A stretch of 34,452 bases of DNA from JASBSR01 sp963847575 (GTDB taxonomy: Bacteria; Pseudomonadota; Gammaproteobacteria; SZUA-229): the NCBI GenBank assembly GCA_963847575.1, contig CAWKAL010000101.1:1-34452 (forward strand). The letters are read 5' to 3'. Below, piece by piece: positions 16,701 to 25,821 of this stretch; the first letter of the stretch is position 1, and each line of letters begins with the position of its first letter. The notes under the pieces are model-generated. The model was not told the DNA's origin. It did no database searches and saw nothing but the letters and a program-made list of their open reading frames with translations. A program made the translations under genes and the position numbers.

Positions 16701-17729
16701 ATGGCAAATATACTTGTAGTGCGCAATGACAAGCTCGGCGATTTTATGCTGGCATGGCCGGCGTTATCGCTGCTCAAATCAAGTTACCCAGAGTCACGCA
16801 TTATTGCCCTGGTACCCGGCTACACCAGGCCGCTGGCCGATATCTGCCCGTGGATCGACGATGTCATTATTGATACACGAGGTGCATCAACACTTAGCGA
16901 CGCTATTGCACTGTCACGGCAGCTAAGAATCGCCCACATCGATGAATCTATTTCACTCTACTCGGAGACACGCACCGCCCTGGCGCTCTGGCTGGCTGGC
17001 ATTCGCCAGCGTTTTGGTCCCGCGACGAAAATTGCACAATTGTTTCTTAATAAACGCTTGCGGCAGAAACGTTCGCAATCAGCCAAACCTGAATTCGAAT
17101 ACAATACTGACCTCGTGCGCTACTTTATTGATGCACATCATGACCATGCGGCGCCACTGCCCGGCCCGCCTTACCTGGATTTTGATAGCGACACGGTCAA
17201 CAATGAAAGAGACGAATACATTCGGCTACAAAATATTGATGCCGACAGCAAACTTGTCCTGATACACCCCGGCACGGGTGGCTCGGCTATAAATCTTTCT
17301 TTGGAACAGTTCGCTGATATCGCCAGAGCGCTGGCCGACAGCGTCAGGTTGCATATTATTATCACCGCAGGTCCTGGCGAACTCGAAACCGCAGATGCTC
17401 TGTCAGGCAGGCTGCAAGGAATTCAACATTCGGTCTACCACTCGACCCAGGGACTGGTGTCGTTTGCACGCTTTATCGCCATGGGTGATTTATTTATCAG
17501 CGGTTCAACCGGGCCGTTACATATTGCCGGCGCACTGGATGTACCGACAGTTGCATTTTATTCAGCGCGGCGATCGGCGACCGCATTGCGCTGGCAGACA
17601 CTCAACTCGGAGAACAATAGAATGGCGTTTTCGCCCGACGCATACCAGGACGAAAGCGATATGCGCAGACTGGACGTAAAGCGTTGCGCCGAGGAAATTG
17701 TGCGATATTATTTCGGAAGTACCCGGTAA
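16701..17729 (+). CDS. Glycosyltransferase family 9 (heptosyltransferase-like)
   Basis: GT9 protein of 342 residues. MANILVVRNDKLGDFMLAWP is the canonical N-terminal signature, with the NDKLGD form common among heptosyltransferases III/IV. LIHPGTGGSAINLSLEQF (about 190-207) and LFISGSTGPLHIAGALDVPT are the C-terminal nucleotide-binding motifs. It is the last plus-strand gene before the seven-gene minus-strand operon and converges with the methyltransferase, with 30 bases between stops and no hairpin there. The acceptor is unknown. It is one of four GT9 genes in the window. Confidence 0.88.
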   Translation: MANILVVRNDKLGDFMLAWPALSLLKSSYPESRIIALVPGYTRPLADICPWIDDVIIDTRGASTLSDAIALSRQLRIAHIDESISLYSETRTALALWLAGIRQRFGPATKIAQLFLNKRLRQKRSQSAKPEFEYNTDLVRYFIDAHHDHAAPLPGPPYLDFDSDTVNNERDEYIRLQNIDADSKLVLIHPGTGGSAINLSLEQFADIARALADSVRLHIIITAGPGELETADALSGRLQGIQHSVYHSTQGLVSFARFIAMGDLFISGSTGPLHIAGALDVPTVAFYSARRSATALRWQTLNSENNRMAFSPDAYQDESDMRRLDVKRCAEEIVRYYFGSTR

Positions 17730-17759
17730 ATAATCGGTTTCAGTCCAGCCAGTACCAAC

Positions 17760-18650
17760 CTAGGTCTGAAAATCAGTATCACTGTGCTTGTGATAAATTT
17801 TCAGGCTCTCACTAATATTGTCGAGTTCGTTAACTTTTTCAAATTCAACAAACAGGTGGCTATCGATAAGGATCTTCGGGTTAATCATGAGCTGGAAACT
17901 TTCTTTGAAAATTGCCTTGCGCTCGTCTTCACCAACAAACCTGTTTTTACGCAACGCCCGCCGGTATGCACGCCAGGATGAAAACAGGATCAGCGGGTAG
18001 AGCAACAGCAGAAGCACCAGCGATGTAATATTCACCCGCGTGTGGTGAATACGTTTGATTCGAAACCCGGCCAGGCTGGCCAGCAGTTTGAGCCGGTGAA
18101 TACCTATCAGAAACATGTGCCCGAAATAGTAACGACTGCCCATGCTACTACCCTGGTCACCGCCCCGCGCCTTATCATCAGTATTACTTTCACCAAACCA
18201 GATCGACTCTACCTGGTTCGGCGGCATCAATTTGTATATTTCGGATTCATTCAGAAAATAACTCAGCTTTGCACGCAGGTTCGAGTAATTCGGCGTTGTC
18301 AGCAGCAGCACGCCGCCGGGTTTTAACACCCGGTTCATTTCATGCAGCACATGAAGCTGGTCCTGCAGGTGCTCTATTCCCTCCTGGAACAGCACAACAT
18401 CTGCAGACGCATCCTCCAGCGGCATGGTCTTGTTAAGATCGGCCGACTGGCAACGCACACCTGCGACCTTGAAAAACTCCGGGAACAGGTCAAACGGCCT
18501 GACATCAGCACCGGTTTTCAACAGAATTTCGGTTGAATAGCCGGTGCCGGCAGGCACGTCGACAACCACCTTATTATTTAAGCTCGTCGCAATACTGTTG
18601 AGGTATGCGCCGACATATTTTTTGATATCTTTTGATCCAGTCAATTTCAT
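17760..18650 (-). CDS. SAM-dependent methyltransferase with C-terminal membrane segment
   Basis: A class I methyltransferase of 296 residues from the ATG at 18650 (the frame is open 39 bases further, overlapping the previous gene). VVVDVPAGTGYSTEIL (28-43) is the SAM loop, with the acidic FDLFPEF at the end of strand two. VVLFQEGIEHLQDQLHVLHE and MNRVLKPGGVLLLTTPN are the post-motifs typical of methyltransferase family 11/23 proteins. After the catalytic domain comes a strongly hydrophobic stretch SLVLLLLLYPLILF followed by a basic patch RAYRRALRKNR, suggesting attachment to the inner membrane. It is last in the minus-strand operon, 17 bases after the GT4 gene. Modification of a lipid-linked or LPS sugar is inferred. 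Confidence 0.83.
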   Translation of the reverse strand: MKLTGSKDIKKYVGAYLNSIATSLNNKVVVDVPAGTGYSTEILLKTGADVRPFDLFPEFFKVAGVRCQSADLNKTMPLEDASADVVLFQEGIEHLQDQLHVLHEMNRVLKPGGVLLLTTPNYSNLRAKLSYFLNESEIYKLMPPNQVESIWFGESNTDDKARGGDQGSSMGSRYYFGHMFLIGIHRLKLLASLAGFRIKRIHHTRVNITSLVLLLLLYPLILFSSWRAYRRALRKNRFVGEDERKAIFKESFQLMINPKILIDSHLFVEFEKVNELDNISESLKIYHKHSDTDFQT

Positions 18651-18667
18651 AGTCAGGCCAGCCGGGT

Positions 18668-19762
18668 TTATACCAGCACTTCCATCCATTGTTTGATTTC
18701 GCGTTCACTGTCAAAAACTGTTTTCGCCAGCGCCGGGTTATTTGCCGCCAGCGCTTTCTCGTTGACGAGGTTTGCACATATCGCCAGCAACGCCTGGCCG
18801 AGCTTATCAGGCGCTGCATTGTCTACTGTATGGAAATGAAAGCCCATTTTTGAGAATTCTGGGAAAACAGTATTATCATAAGCAAGGCATACCAGCGGAA
18901 AATGTAATGCCTCGACCACTGAGCCCGGCATGCCTTCACCCGCGCTGGGAAACAGGAATATGTCAGCCGACGCCAGGTAACTGTAGATATCATCCACAAA
19001 GCCCGGGCTAATTAGATGATCTTTATATCGACTGTTTTTAATGGCCGTGGTGACAGCCCGCGCATACGGGTTGCCATCATTCTCACCAATGATAACCAGC
19101 CTGCAGTTATGCCCTGCGGCGATCGCCTGCTCCGTTGCATGGATGGCATCGAGCTGGCCTTTGCCATCCGCGATTCTGCCTATGTGAAGTATATTAATAG
19201 TACCAGGCGTTTTATCAATCGCCTTCACCCCGCAGGTTTCTATCTCCTGCGATGGTGTAATCAGCCTGAAATCGACCGTGTCTGTTAACGGAACTATTTG
19301 CTGAATGTTTTTCAGCAGGTGTTCTGAAATAGTGACATGGTGCTTAACATTGGAATACACCAGCCTGTGTAATACATCCCGCTTGGGGCTGCTCTTGGTT
19401 GTTCCGTGCCAGACTACAAGGTTAATATCCAGGCCAAGAAAGGCAAAATGCAGTGTTTTTAATTCCGAGGCGCCGAGAAATATCACGTTTTTTATGTTGT
19501 GATCAATCACAGCCCTGCGCACAGTCAGCAACATCGAAAGACTGAATGTCCGGCTGCTGAAATTAACAGGCACACAATGAATAGCGTCAGGCTTGTCATT
19601 CATCAGTGTCTCTGCAAATGAATCCTGCTTGCAAAAGAATGAAACGTCGGCGACAGCGGTTAACAACCGTGCCAGCCGGGCAGCTGTCATTTCCATACCA
19701 CCAGCGCCACCAGAAAAGCACATCACAGCGGTGTTTTTCTTATTCTCGCCGGTTAAGGTCAA
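18668..19762 (-). CDS. Glycosyltransferase family 4
   Basis: GT-B glycosyltransferase of about 364 residues. The acceptor-side loop is CFSGGAGGMEMTAARLARLL. The donor domain has ILHIGRIADGKGQLDAIHA, FVDDIYSYLASADIFLFPSA and the EX7E motif EGMPGSVVE followed by ALHFPLVCLA. The start is uncertain. I place it at the TTG at 19762, which forms a TTGA overlap with the waaL stop and keeps the first beta strand NTAVMCFS. An ATG at 19723 is an alternative, and an ATG at 19855 would overlap waaL by 97 bases. The same TTGA coupling occurs at 22770-22773. Sugar specificity is not readable. Confidence 0.82.
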   Translation of the reverse strand: MTLTGENKKNTAVMCFSGGAGGMEMTAARLARLLTAVADVSFFCKQDSFAETLMNDKPDAIHCVPVNFSSRTFSLSMLLTVRRAVIDHNIKNVIFLGASELKTLHFAFLGLDINLVVWHGTTKSSPKRDVLHRLVYSNVKHHVTISEHLLKNIQQIVPLTDTVDFRLITPSQEIETCGVKAIDKTPGTINILHIGRIADGKGQLDAIHATEQAIAAGHNCRLVIIGENDGNPYARAVTTAIKNSRYKDHLISPGFVDDIYSYLASADIFLFPSAGEGMPGSVVEALHFPLVCLAYDNTVFPEFSKMGFHFHTVDNAAPDKLGQALLAICANLVNEKALAANNPALAKTVFDSEREIKQWMEVLV

Positions 19763-21006
19763 ACCAGGGACCCCGGCTTTTTGTTCATCAGGATTGAAGA
19801 CAGTGCTATCACATACGTGATGTAAATTGATATCACCGGCGCCCTTAGAATCCACGATTCTGAAAGTCCAAAAATAATATATGACGCTATCACCAGCATA
19901 CCCATGGTTGCATACGATTTATGACAGGCTTTATTACGATAAAACAACAGCAGCGGCGCTATCACCAGGCCAAAACCCATGGCAAGAAAACCCGCAACAC
20001 CGGTACCCACTATGGCCTGTACAAAAATATTGTGCGTACTGCCATAGACATCTGCCTCGGGATATTCACCCCTGCGCTGGTAGCGCACCATGTCTTCATC
20101 AAAGTCGCCGAGGCCGGACCCGATCACAGGGTGCTCTTTCCATACATCGTAGGCAATCGACCACATTGCCAGCCGGTGGCCTATTGATGTATCAATGTCA
20201 CTGCCGTCAAAGAACTGACTTACTTCAGTCACTGCTTCAGCGTAGCGTTTTTCGATGATGTTACCTGCCGGTGTCAACACTACCAGTGCAGCCAGAACAG
20301 CAGCTGTTATCAGCAGCTTTAACAGGGCTGATTTTCTCGATGCCATGTTGTAGCCAAAAAATACCAGCAGGTATACTGGCAACACAATCCATGCACCTCT
20401 TGCCTGTGACATGAAAGCCGCATACAGTGCGCACAATAAAGACAGGCCGATTACAAAACGATATACCGGTTGTTTTATCGGCATGAGTAACATCACGCTC
20501 ATTACACCGACACTCAACATGGCGCCATCACCAAATGTAATATGATGGTAATGGCCCGCGGCGGGCTGGCCTGGTTTTAGATATAGATTATTCAGGGTAA
20601 ATCCCAGGTAAACAAACCCGGAAAGCACCACACCTGCAAGTAAATAACGCGAAACATCCATGTTTTTCAGTCGCATTACCAGGTACACGGGAATAATCAG
20701 GGTAAACCTGAGATAACGACCAAACTGTTTTACAAATTCATCAGTATCACTGGCGTTCACCCAGGACAGCAAGGCTGTCAGTGTATACAACGCAAACCCT
20801 ATAAATACCACCTTTTCTGCCATCTCAAGCGACTGCCAGGCTGCAACCCAGTGACGAACATAGAACAGGCTGAGAATAAACATTACCGCCAGCGAGGTAC
20901 TCGCCACATTCTGCATTGCCGCGCCAGATGCAACCACCATAAAAACACACAGCCCGATAATCAGCTGTTGCGGGTTTTGTGCAGCCTTACTTAATAATGT
21001 CCGCAT
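19759..21006 (-). CDS. waaL: O-antigen ligase / polymerase family membrane protein (WaaL-like)
   Basis: A polytopic inner-membrane protein of 415 residues with about ten to twelve hydrophobic segments, belonging to the Wzy_C/O-antigen ligase family. The large periplasmic loop region contains SQARGAWIV (conserved Arg), GHRLAMWSIAYDVWKEHPVI, GSGLGDF and YGSTHNIFVQAIVGTGVAG, with the conserved His of the ligase motif. It should join undecaprenyl-linked glycan to lipid A-core on the periplasmic side. WaaL and Wzy polymerases are alike at this level; waaL is preferred because of the waaF neighbour and because no Wzx/Wzz genes are present. It overlaps the waaF 3' end by 20 bases. Confidence 0.82.
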   Translation of the reverse strand: MRTLLSKAAQNPQQLIIGLCVFMVVASGAAMQNVASTSLAVMFILSLFYVRHWVAAWQSLEMAEKVVFIGFALYTLTALLSWVNASDTDEFVKQFGRYLRFTLIIPVYLVMRLKNMDVSRYLLAGVVLSGFVYLGFTLNNLYLKPGQPAAGHYHHITFGDGAMLSVGVMSVMLLMPIKQPVYRFVIGLSLLCALYAAFMSQARGAWIVLPVYLLVFFGYNMASRKSALLKLLITAAVLAALVVLTPAGNIIEKRYAEAVTEVSQFFDGSDIDTSIGHRLAMWSIAYDVWKEHPVIGSGLGDFDEDMVRYQRRGEYPEADVYGSTHNIFVQAIVGTGVAGFLAMGFGLVIAPLLLFYRNKACHKSYATMGMLVIASYIIFGLSESWILRAPVISIYITYVIALSSILMNKKPGSLV

Positions 21007-21998
21007 ATATAGTTTCTACTGTGATATTTTTCAGACAATTGGTGTGGCCGAGCGGGCATGTGCGTTTAAAACAGGGACTACAATCCAGCCCGAGATAAAA
21101 AATATTTTTCAACGCCGGCTGTGTCAGTGGCGGCGTATAGTCGGGTGTCGACGATCCGTATATCGCATTGAGCCTGACACCGGTAGCCGCTGCAACATGC
21201 ATCAGACCCGAATCATTTGTCACCACCTGTTCAGCGCATGCCAGTAAATCAATCGCATCTACCAGTGATGTTTTACCGCACAGGTTCTGAATCCCATCCC
21301 GCGCTGGCAATAACGTCACCGAAGACCGCATCTTTCTTCGAACCCAGCACCCATACCCGGCGACCGCTATCGACTATCCGTTTTGCCAGCTCGGCATAAT
21401 ACTCAACCGGCCATTGTTTGGCCGGGCCGTATTCGGCGCCTGGCATCATGCACACAACGGGCCCGCCTGTTTTCAGCGCAAGCTTCGAAATCAGCCTGGC
21501 CTGGTTATCAGTATCGACACTCAGCACGGGAAAGGGCGTATCAATCTTTGTTGTAGCAGATGAGCCTGCACCCAGCGCCACGTAACGTTGCACTGTCTGC
21601 CTGAGCAATGACTTGTCCAGCCGCCTGATATCATTGATCAGCGCAAAACGTTGCTCGCCTTTGTAACCTGTTCTAACCGGTATGTTTGCAAAAAACGGTA
21701 CCAGCGCAGATTTCCACGAACGTGGCAACACGATTGCGTGGCTGTAATTTTTGTCTCTCAGTGCCCTGCCCTGGCGCCAGCGTTTACCAAAACCAAACTC
21801 ACGATGTTGTGTACTGTCTTCGATACCGCTGCGCACCTCTGGCATGCGCGCCAGTACCGGCAACGACCACGCAGGCGCCAGCACATCAATTTCACAATCC
21901 GGGTGTTGCTGCTTTAGTGATATAAATAAACTTTGTGCCATGACCATGTCGCCCACCCATGACGGGCCGACCACCAGGTAGTGACGCGCATCACTCAT
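20987..21998 (-). CDS. waaF: ADP-heptose--LPS heptosyltransferase II (WaaF), one frameshift near 21296-21300
   Basis: GT9 enzyme that adds the second heptose. It is close to the E. coli family pattern: HYLVVGPSWVGDMVMAQSLF at the start, APAWSLPVLARMPEV, PRSWKSALVPFFANIPVRTG, MMPGAEYGPAKQWPVEYYAE, and in the second half VVTNDSGLMHVAAATG and YGSSTPDYTPPL. The frame is lost after GDVIASAG. Skipping one base restores GIQNLCGKTSLVDAIDLLAC and a 336-residue protein. I chose the ATG at 21998, one base after the aldo/keto reductase stop. The late CSPCFKRTCPLGHTNC segment is a cysteine-rich ending seen in many WaaF proteins. The gene is probably intact in the cell. Confidence 0.92.
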
Positions 21999-21999
21999 G

Positions 22000-22773
22000 C
22001 TACTGATCAACCACGCCAAAACGGCTGGCTATTTCAACATTACTGCGCAGATGCTCTGGATTAATAGTGCCGACAATCATGCTGCTGACACCGGGCCGGG
22101 TCAGCACATGTTCGAACGCCTCTTCGATACTTGAGGCGTGGCCGCTCTGCAGGCCTTTTTTCACCACGACACCGGTGTTCATGGCATGTGCGTGTTGTAT
22201 CACTGGCAGCTCGGCATCCGTTTCCAGATTGTATGTCGCCATCACCACATCACAATGCTCTACCACCCACAGTCCGCCCTCGACAGTTTTAGTCGACATG
22301 CCGAATGCGCGAATCAGGCCCTGCTGTTTGAGTTTTTCCAGCGCATCGAATGCACCTTCATTATTGATGATATCCATATCATTGCCGTCAGAGTGCACCA
22401 GCACAATATCGATCATATCGCGGCGTAGCAGCTTTAAACTTTGCTCGACACTTTTACGCGTATAGTCATATCCGAAATTAAAGCTGGACGCACCCTGCTC
22501 AAAGATTTCGCCCACCTTGGTCATCAGCACCCAGTCATGCCGGGCTGGCAGTAATTTGCCGAGCCGGGCTTCGCTTGTACCATACGCCGGCGCGGTATCA
22601 ATGAAGTTAATTCCCAGCGCCTGCGCAAGTTCGAATAACTCGATGACACGATGGTCATCCGGGATTTCGAATCCCTGTGGATATTTCACCTGTTGATTAC
22701 GGCCGATTTTCACCGTGCCCAGGCCAAGCGCACTGACATTAATCCCGCTCCTGCCGAGCGCACGCTGAATCAA
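22000..22773 (-). CDS. Aldo/keto reductase
   Basis: NAD(P)H-dependent TIM-barrel oxidoreductase of 257 residues, somewhat shorter than the typical 300-plus. RALGRSGINVSALGLGT opens the fold. The catalytic tetrad is visible as Asp59 and Tyr64 in FIDTAPAYG, Lys86 in LMTKVGE and His127 in LVHSDG. SSMIVGTINPEHLRSNVE near the end is the cofactor-binding region. The start is a TTG at 22773 overlapping the upstream stop as TTGA, so the two oxidoreductases are translationally coupled. Its place between hldE and waaF suggests a sugar or lipid substrate linked to heptose or core metabolism, but this is inferred from context only. Confidence 0.87.
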   Translation of the reverse strand: MIQRALGRSGINVSALGLGTVKIGRNQQVKYPQGFEIPDDHRVIELFELAQALGINFIDTAPAYGTSEARLGKLLPARHDWVLMTKVGEIFEQGASSFNFGYDYTRKSVEQSLKLLRRDMIDIVLVHSDGNDMDIINNEGAFDALEKLKQQGLIRAFGMSTKTVEGGLWVVEHCDVVMATYNLETDAELPVIQHAHAMNTGVVVKKGLQSGHASSIEEAFEHVLTRPGVSSMIVGTINPEHLRSNVEIASRFGVVDQ

Positions 22774-23969
22774 TGCACACCCCAGCGATGCGGCTCACAC
22801 CACGGGAACGTGGCGATCGTTGGGCGCGGCCAGGTCGGTAACTGTCCGCCCGTGTGTTTAACACCTGAGTCTGCAACCAGCTGCAAAACGTGTTGAGCCA
22901 GCACCGGCGCCAGCGCCAGTTTTGTCGGCCACGCAGTAATCACCCTGTCCTGATGCGAGGCATAATATGTGTCCGGTCGTGCACCACCCGGTTTTCGTAC
23001 TTCGGCGCGATCAATATCGAGTATGCCCCATTCACTGTTTGTCAATGATAACCACGGGATGAGTTCGGCAAGTTCTTTGTGTGCCTGGCTGATTTGCTCG
23101 GCGTTGCTGCGTTTTACGCCCTCTTCTGCCAGCTGGCCACCCAGATACCAGACGATATTATTATTTTCATCAGTGTGTGATGTGATGGTGACGCGCGGAT
23201 TGACACTGGCACCGAGACAATGCGCAAACACCCTGTCGTGCAGGTCGCCGCGCAGCATGAGCATTTTCAGCGGTCGCAATTGCATTTCAGGCTGGCTGTA
23301 ACCCAGCTGCGCCAGGCAATCACGGTTACCACTGCCTGCCATCAGTACCAGCTGCTGGAAATTGAATGTATACGATGCGCCCTGTTTGTCTTTGACTGCC
23401 AGCGAATCTTTTCCAGCTTCAACACTGCTGGCGTCGATTTCGAGAATGTGGTCCATCATCGGTTCGGCGAGGGCAAGCAACACGCTGAGGGTATCGTAGA
23501 CCGGTTCATCAAGCTGGTATATCTGGCCGCGGAAATCCGGGTGCGAGAACAGCGCGGGTCGCGCCGTATCTTCGAGCGAAGCTGTGCGGCTGCGCATTAC
23601 CTTGCTGGCAAAAAAACCCGAGATGCGTGATGTCAGGGCTGAAGTTGACCACAGGTAATGTGCATCGGAAAGCTTTTTTGCATCTGAAATATCAAGCTCG
23701 CCTTCACCCGCGTGGCAGGCGCGCCAGTGTGCAGGCATGTCGGCGACGGCTTCGGAGGACGCCGTCAGCTTTCCGGTCAGCGCGTACTTGGTGCCGCCGT
23801 GAATAATGCCCTGTGCATAGCGGGTTTGCCCGGCACCGAGCGCATCGCTTTCCAGCAAAACAGCGCTGTATCCCTCGCGCCTGAGTTTTGCCAGTGTCCA
23901 TAGCCCGGCGATACCGCCGCCAATGATAAGCACATCAACGTCGAGAGCGTTATCCGCAGTCATGTACAA
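22770..23969 (-). CDS. FAD-dependent oxidoreductase, DAO family
   Basis: A flavoprotein of 399 residues of the D-amino-acid/hydroxy-acid oxidase family. VDVLIIGGGIAGLWTLAKLR holds the GXGXXG dinucleotide-binding loop (GGGIAG, 17-22), and the strand-two acid is Glu40. GQTRYAQGIIHGGTKYALTG (48-67) is the second FAD contact and resembles glycerol-3-phosphate dehydrogenase and L-2-hydroxyglutarate oxidase relatives. The C-terminal part has WPTKLALAPVLAQHVLQL. The first ATG (23969) or one at 23963 may start it. It lies 16 bases downstream of hldE and overlaps the aldo/keto reductase, so both redox enzymes are in the heptose operon. The substrate is unknown. Confidence 0.85.
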   Translation of the reverse strand: MYMTADNALDVDVLIIGGGIAGLWTLAKLRREGYSAVLLESDALGAGQTRYAQGIIHGGTKYALTGKLTASSEAVADMPAHWRACHAGEGELDISDAKKLSDAHYLWSTSALTSRISGFFASKVMRSRTASLEDTARPALFSHPDFRGQIYQLDEPVYDTLSVLLALAEPMMDHILEIDASSVEAGKDSLAVKDKQGASYTFNFQQLVLMAGSGNRDCLAQLGYSQPEMQLRPLKMLMLRGDLHDRVFAHCLGASVNPRVTITSHTDENNNIVWYLGGQLAEEGVKRSNAEQISQAHKELAELIPWLSLTNSEWGILDIDRAEVRKPGGARPDTYYASHQDRVITAWPTKLALAPVLAQHVLQLVADSGVKHTGGQLPTWPRPTIATFPWCEPHRWGVH

Positions 23970-23985
23970 AGCTCTTGATCACTGC

Positions 23986-25413
23986 TTAAACCTTTTTGCT
24001 ACGAATTGCGCCAATGATCTGCGTGGTTGAAACACCAGCCACGTAAGACAGCACTTTAACTTCACCACCCGCCTTGCGCACACACTCACCACCGGGAATA
24101 TTATCAGGATCATTGTCGCCGCCCTTTACCAGGATGTCTGGCAACAGTTCACAGATCAATCGTGTCGGTGTGTCTTCTTCGAATGCCACAACCCAGTCGA
24201 CACATTCAAGCGCGGCCAGCATGCGCATTCTAAAATCGACCGGGTTCACCGGCCGGTCTGCGCCTTTTAGTCGGCGCACAGTGTCGTCCACGTTGACTGC
24301 GACCAGCAGGCGTTCACCGAGGTCGCGTGCCTGCTGTAAATAAGTGACATGGCCGGCGTGCAAAATATCGAAGCAGCCATTGGTCATGACGATGGTTTCA
24401 CCGTGTTCGCGACAGGCATCGAGCGCACGTTTGATACCGGCCTCATCCATAACACCGCGCTCAACTACAAAATTCTCGCGCAGTGCATTGCGCAACTCTG
24501 CAACACTGACACTCGCAGTACCGGATTTGGCGACTACCAGGCCAGCAGCGAGGTTGGCCAGCGCGGTGGCTTCAAGCAACGAGTCACCGGCGGCGAGTGC
24601 CGCCGCAAGTGTTGATACCACGGTATCGCCCGCGCCGGTTACATCGTAAACCTCGCGCGCGTGCGTCGGTAAGTGACGCGCTTCATCCTTGCTGATCAGG
24701 CTCATGCCATGTTCGCTGCGTGTCACCAGCAAGGCGCCCAGCTCGAGCTGTTCACACAGGGCTTTTGCCTTGCTGACCAGTTCGTCATCGTTTGCGCACG
24801 GCCCGGCAACGGCTTCGAATTCGGCAAGGTTCGGCGTGATCAGGCTGGCACCGCGGTAACGCTGAAAATCAGTGCCCTTGGGATCAACCAGTACCGGAAT
24901 ATTTTTCTGCCTGCAGAGTGCAATCAATGCCTGCACATTGTGCAGGCTGCCCTTGCCGTAATCCGAACACACCACCACGTCGTGTGCATCGAGCATCTTG
25001 CTGAATGCGCTTTCCATCGCTGACAAATCAGCGCCGATAAAGCCGTCTTCAAAATCCAGCCGAATCAGTTGTTGATGCCGACTCATGACACGCAACTTGG
25101 TAATCGTTGGATTGTTCGGCATGCGCACCAGCCGGGTATTCACATTGGCTGCCTGCAGGTGCGATTCAAGTGCATTGGCGGCATCATCATCACCGCTCAG
25201 CCCGATCACGCTGGAATGCGCACCCAGCACGGCAATATTCAGCGCAACATTGCCGGCACCGCCGGGACGTTCTTCGATTTCATTGACGTGCACTACCGGC
25301 ACCGGCGCCTCGGGTGAGATACGCGACGTCGGGCCGTGCCAGTAACGGTCAAGCATCAAATCGCCGACCACCAGTACGCGCGCATTTTCGAAAGACGGGA
25401 TTTTTATGTTCAT
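23986..25413 (-). CDS. hldE: Bifunctional heptose-7-phosphate kinase / heptose-1-phosphate adenylyltransferase HldE
   Basis: Makes ADP-D-glycero-beta-D-manno-heptose for the LPS core in two steps of the pathway. The N-terminal ribokinase-like domain has VVGDLMLDRYWHGPTSRISP, EERPGGAGNVALNIAVLG and the anion-hole motif VTGAGDTVVSTLAAAL. The C-terminal nucleotidyltransferase domain has TNGCFDILHAGHVTYLQQAR (HXGH-type motif) and GADRPVNP. The 475 residues match the fused gammaproteobacterial form (E. coli HldE is 477). It is the first gene of the minus-strand run 25413-17760, with an ATG at 25413. The phosphatase GmhB and the epimerase HldD are not in the window. Confidence 0.96.
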   Translation of the reverse strand: MNIKIPSFENARVLVVGDLMLDRYWHGPTSRISPEAPVPVVHVNEIEERPGGAGNVALNIAVLGAHSSVIGLSGDDDAANALESHLQAANVNTRLVRMPNNPTITKLRVMSRHQQLIRLDFEDGFIGADLSAMESAFSKMLDAHDVVVCSDYGKGSLHNVQALIALCRQKNIPVLVDPKGTDFQRYRGASLITPNLAEFEAVAGPCANDDELVSKAKALCEQLELGALLVTRSEHGMSLISKDEARHLPTHAREVYDVTGAGDTVVSTLAAALAAGDSLLEATALANLAAGLVVAKSGTASVSVAELRNALRENFVVERGVMDEAGIKRALDACREHGETIVMTNGCFDILHAGHVTYLQQARDLGERLLVAVNVDDTVRRLKGADRPVNPVDFRMRMLAALECVDWVVAFEEDTPTRLICELLPDILVKGGDNDPDNIPGGECVRKAGGEVKVLSYVAGVSTTQIIGAIRSKKV

Positions 25414-25473
25414 CAGCTCAATAGTTGTTGAAGGCGATTATATTGTGCGCCGGCATTACACCCGCGAACGCAC

Positions 25474-25683
25474 TCAGTCCTTCAGTACGTATTCAGTGCC
25501 ACAATAAGGACACTTCGCATGACCGGTTTCTTCCACCGGGATATACACCTGCGGATGCGAATCCCACAACGACGAACCTTTCATCGGGCAATGAATCGGC
25601 AAAATACTGCGCGACACTTCGTAGCGTTTGTCCTGGTTGGGCGTTTCCAGGTCTGTCTGTATCGCGGTGTGTGGATTCGGCAT
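25474..25683 (-). CDS. Small zinc-finger (zf-CHCC) protein
   Basis: A 69-residue protein whose second half is a CHCC zinc-binding module: Cys32 in LPIHCPMKGSSLW, His43 in DSHPQVYIPVE, and the pair Cys58/Cys61 in KCPYCGTEY. This module resembles the zinc-binding tail of mitochondrial complex I subunit NDUFS6 and is common as a short free-standing protein in proteobacteria, often beside ilvE. Its role is not established. It lies between hldE (60 bases downstream) and ilvE (138 bases upstream) on the same strand. Confidence 0.85.
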   Translation of the reverse strand: MPNPHTAIQTDLETPNQDKRYEVSRSILPIHCPMKGSSLWDSHPQVYIPVEETGHAKCPYCGTEYVLKD

Positions 25684-25715
25684 GATTTGTTCCTGTTATT
25701 AATAATAAGTTACTA

Positions 25716-25811
25716 GCCGCAAAGAACGCAAAAAACGCAAATTGTATTTATCAAGCGATGATGATCCAGGAATAAACTCAAAACATTCGCGAGCTTTGCG
25801 TATTTCGCGGC
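25716..25811. repeat. Inverted repeat pair, CGCAAAGAA type (25716-25742 and 25793-25811)
   Basis: Left arm GCCGCAAAGAACGCAAAAAA followed by CGCAAAT shows about 9-10 base tandem units. Right arm GCTTTGCGTATTTCGCGGC is an imperfect, shorter inverted copy. The pair occupies most of the 138-base gap between ilvE and the zinc-finger gene, both on the minus strand, so it lies in the possible readthrough region after ilvE. The arms are more diverged than in the pairs at 1832 and 7621. Confidence 0.65.
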
Positions 25812-25821
25812 AGATCATTTA

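Noticed and set aside
17730..17759. Bidirectional terminator between converging GT9 and methyltransferase genes
   Set aside because: The 30-base gap has no stem with more than a few pairs and no T-run.
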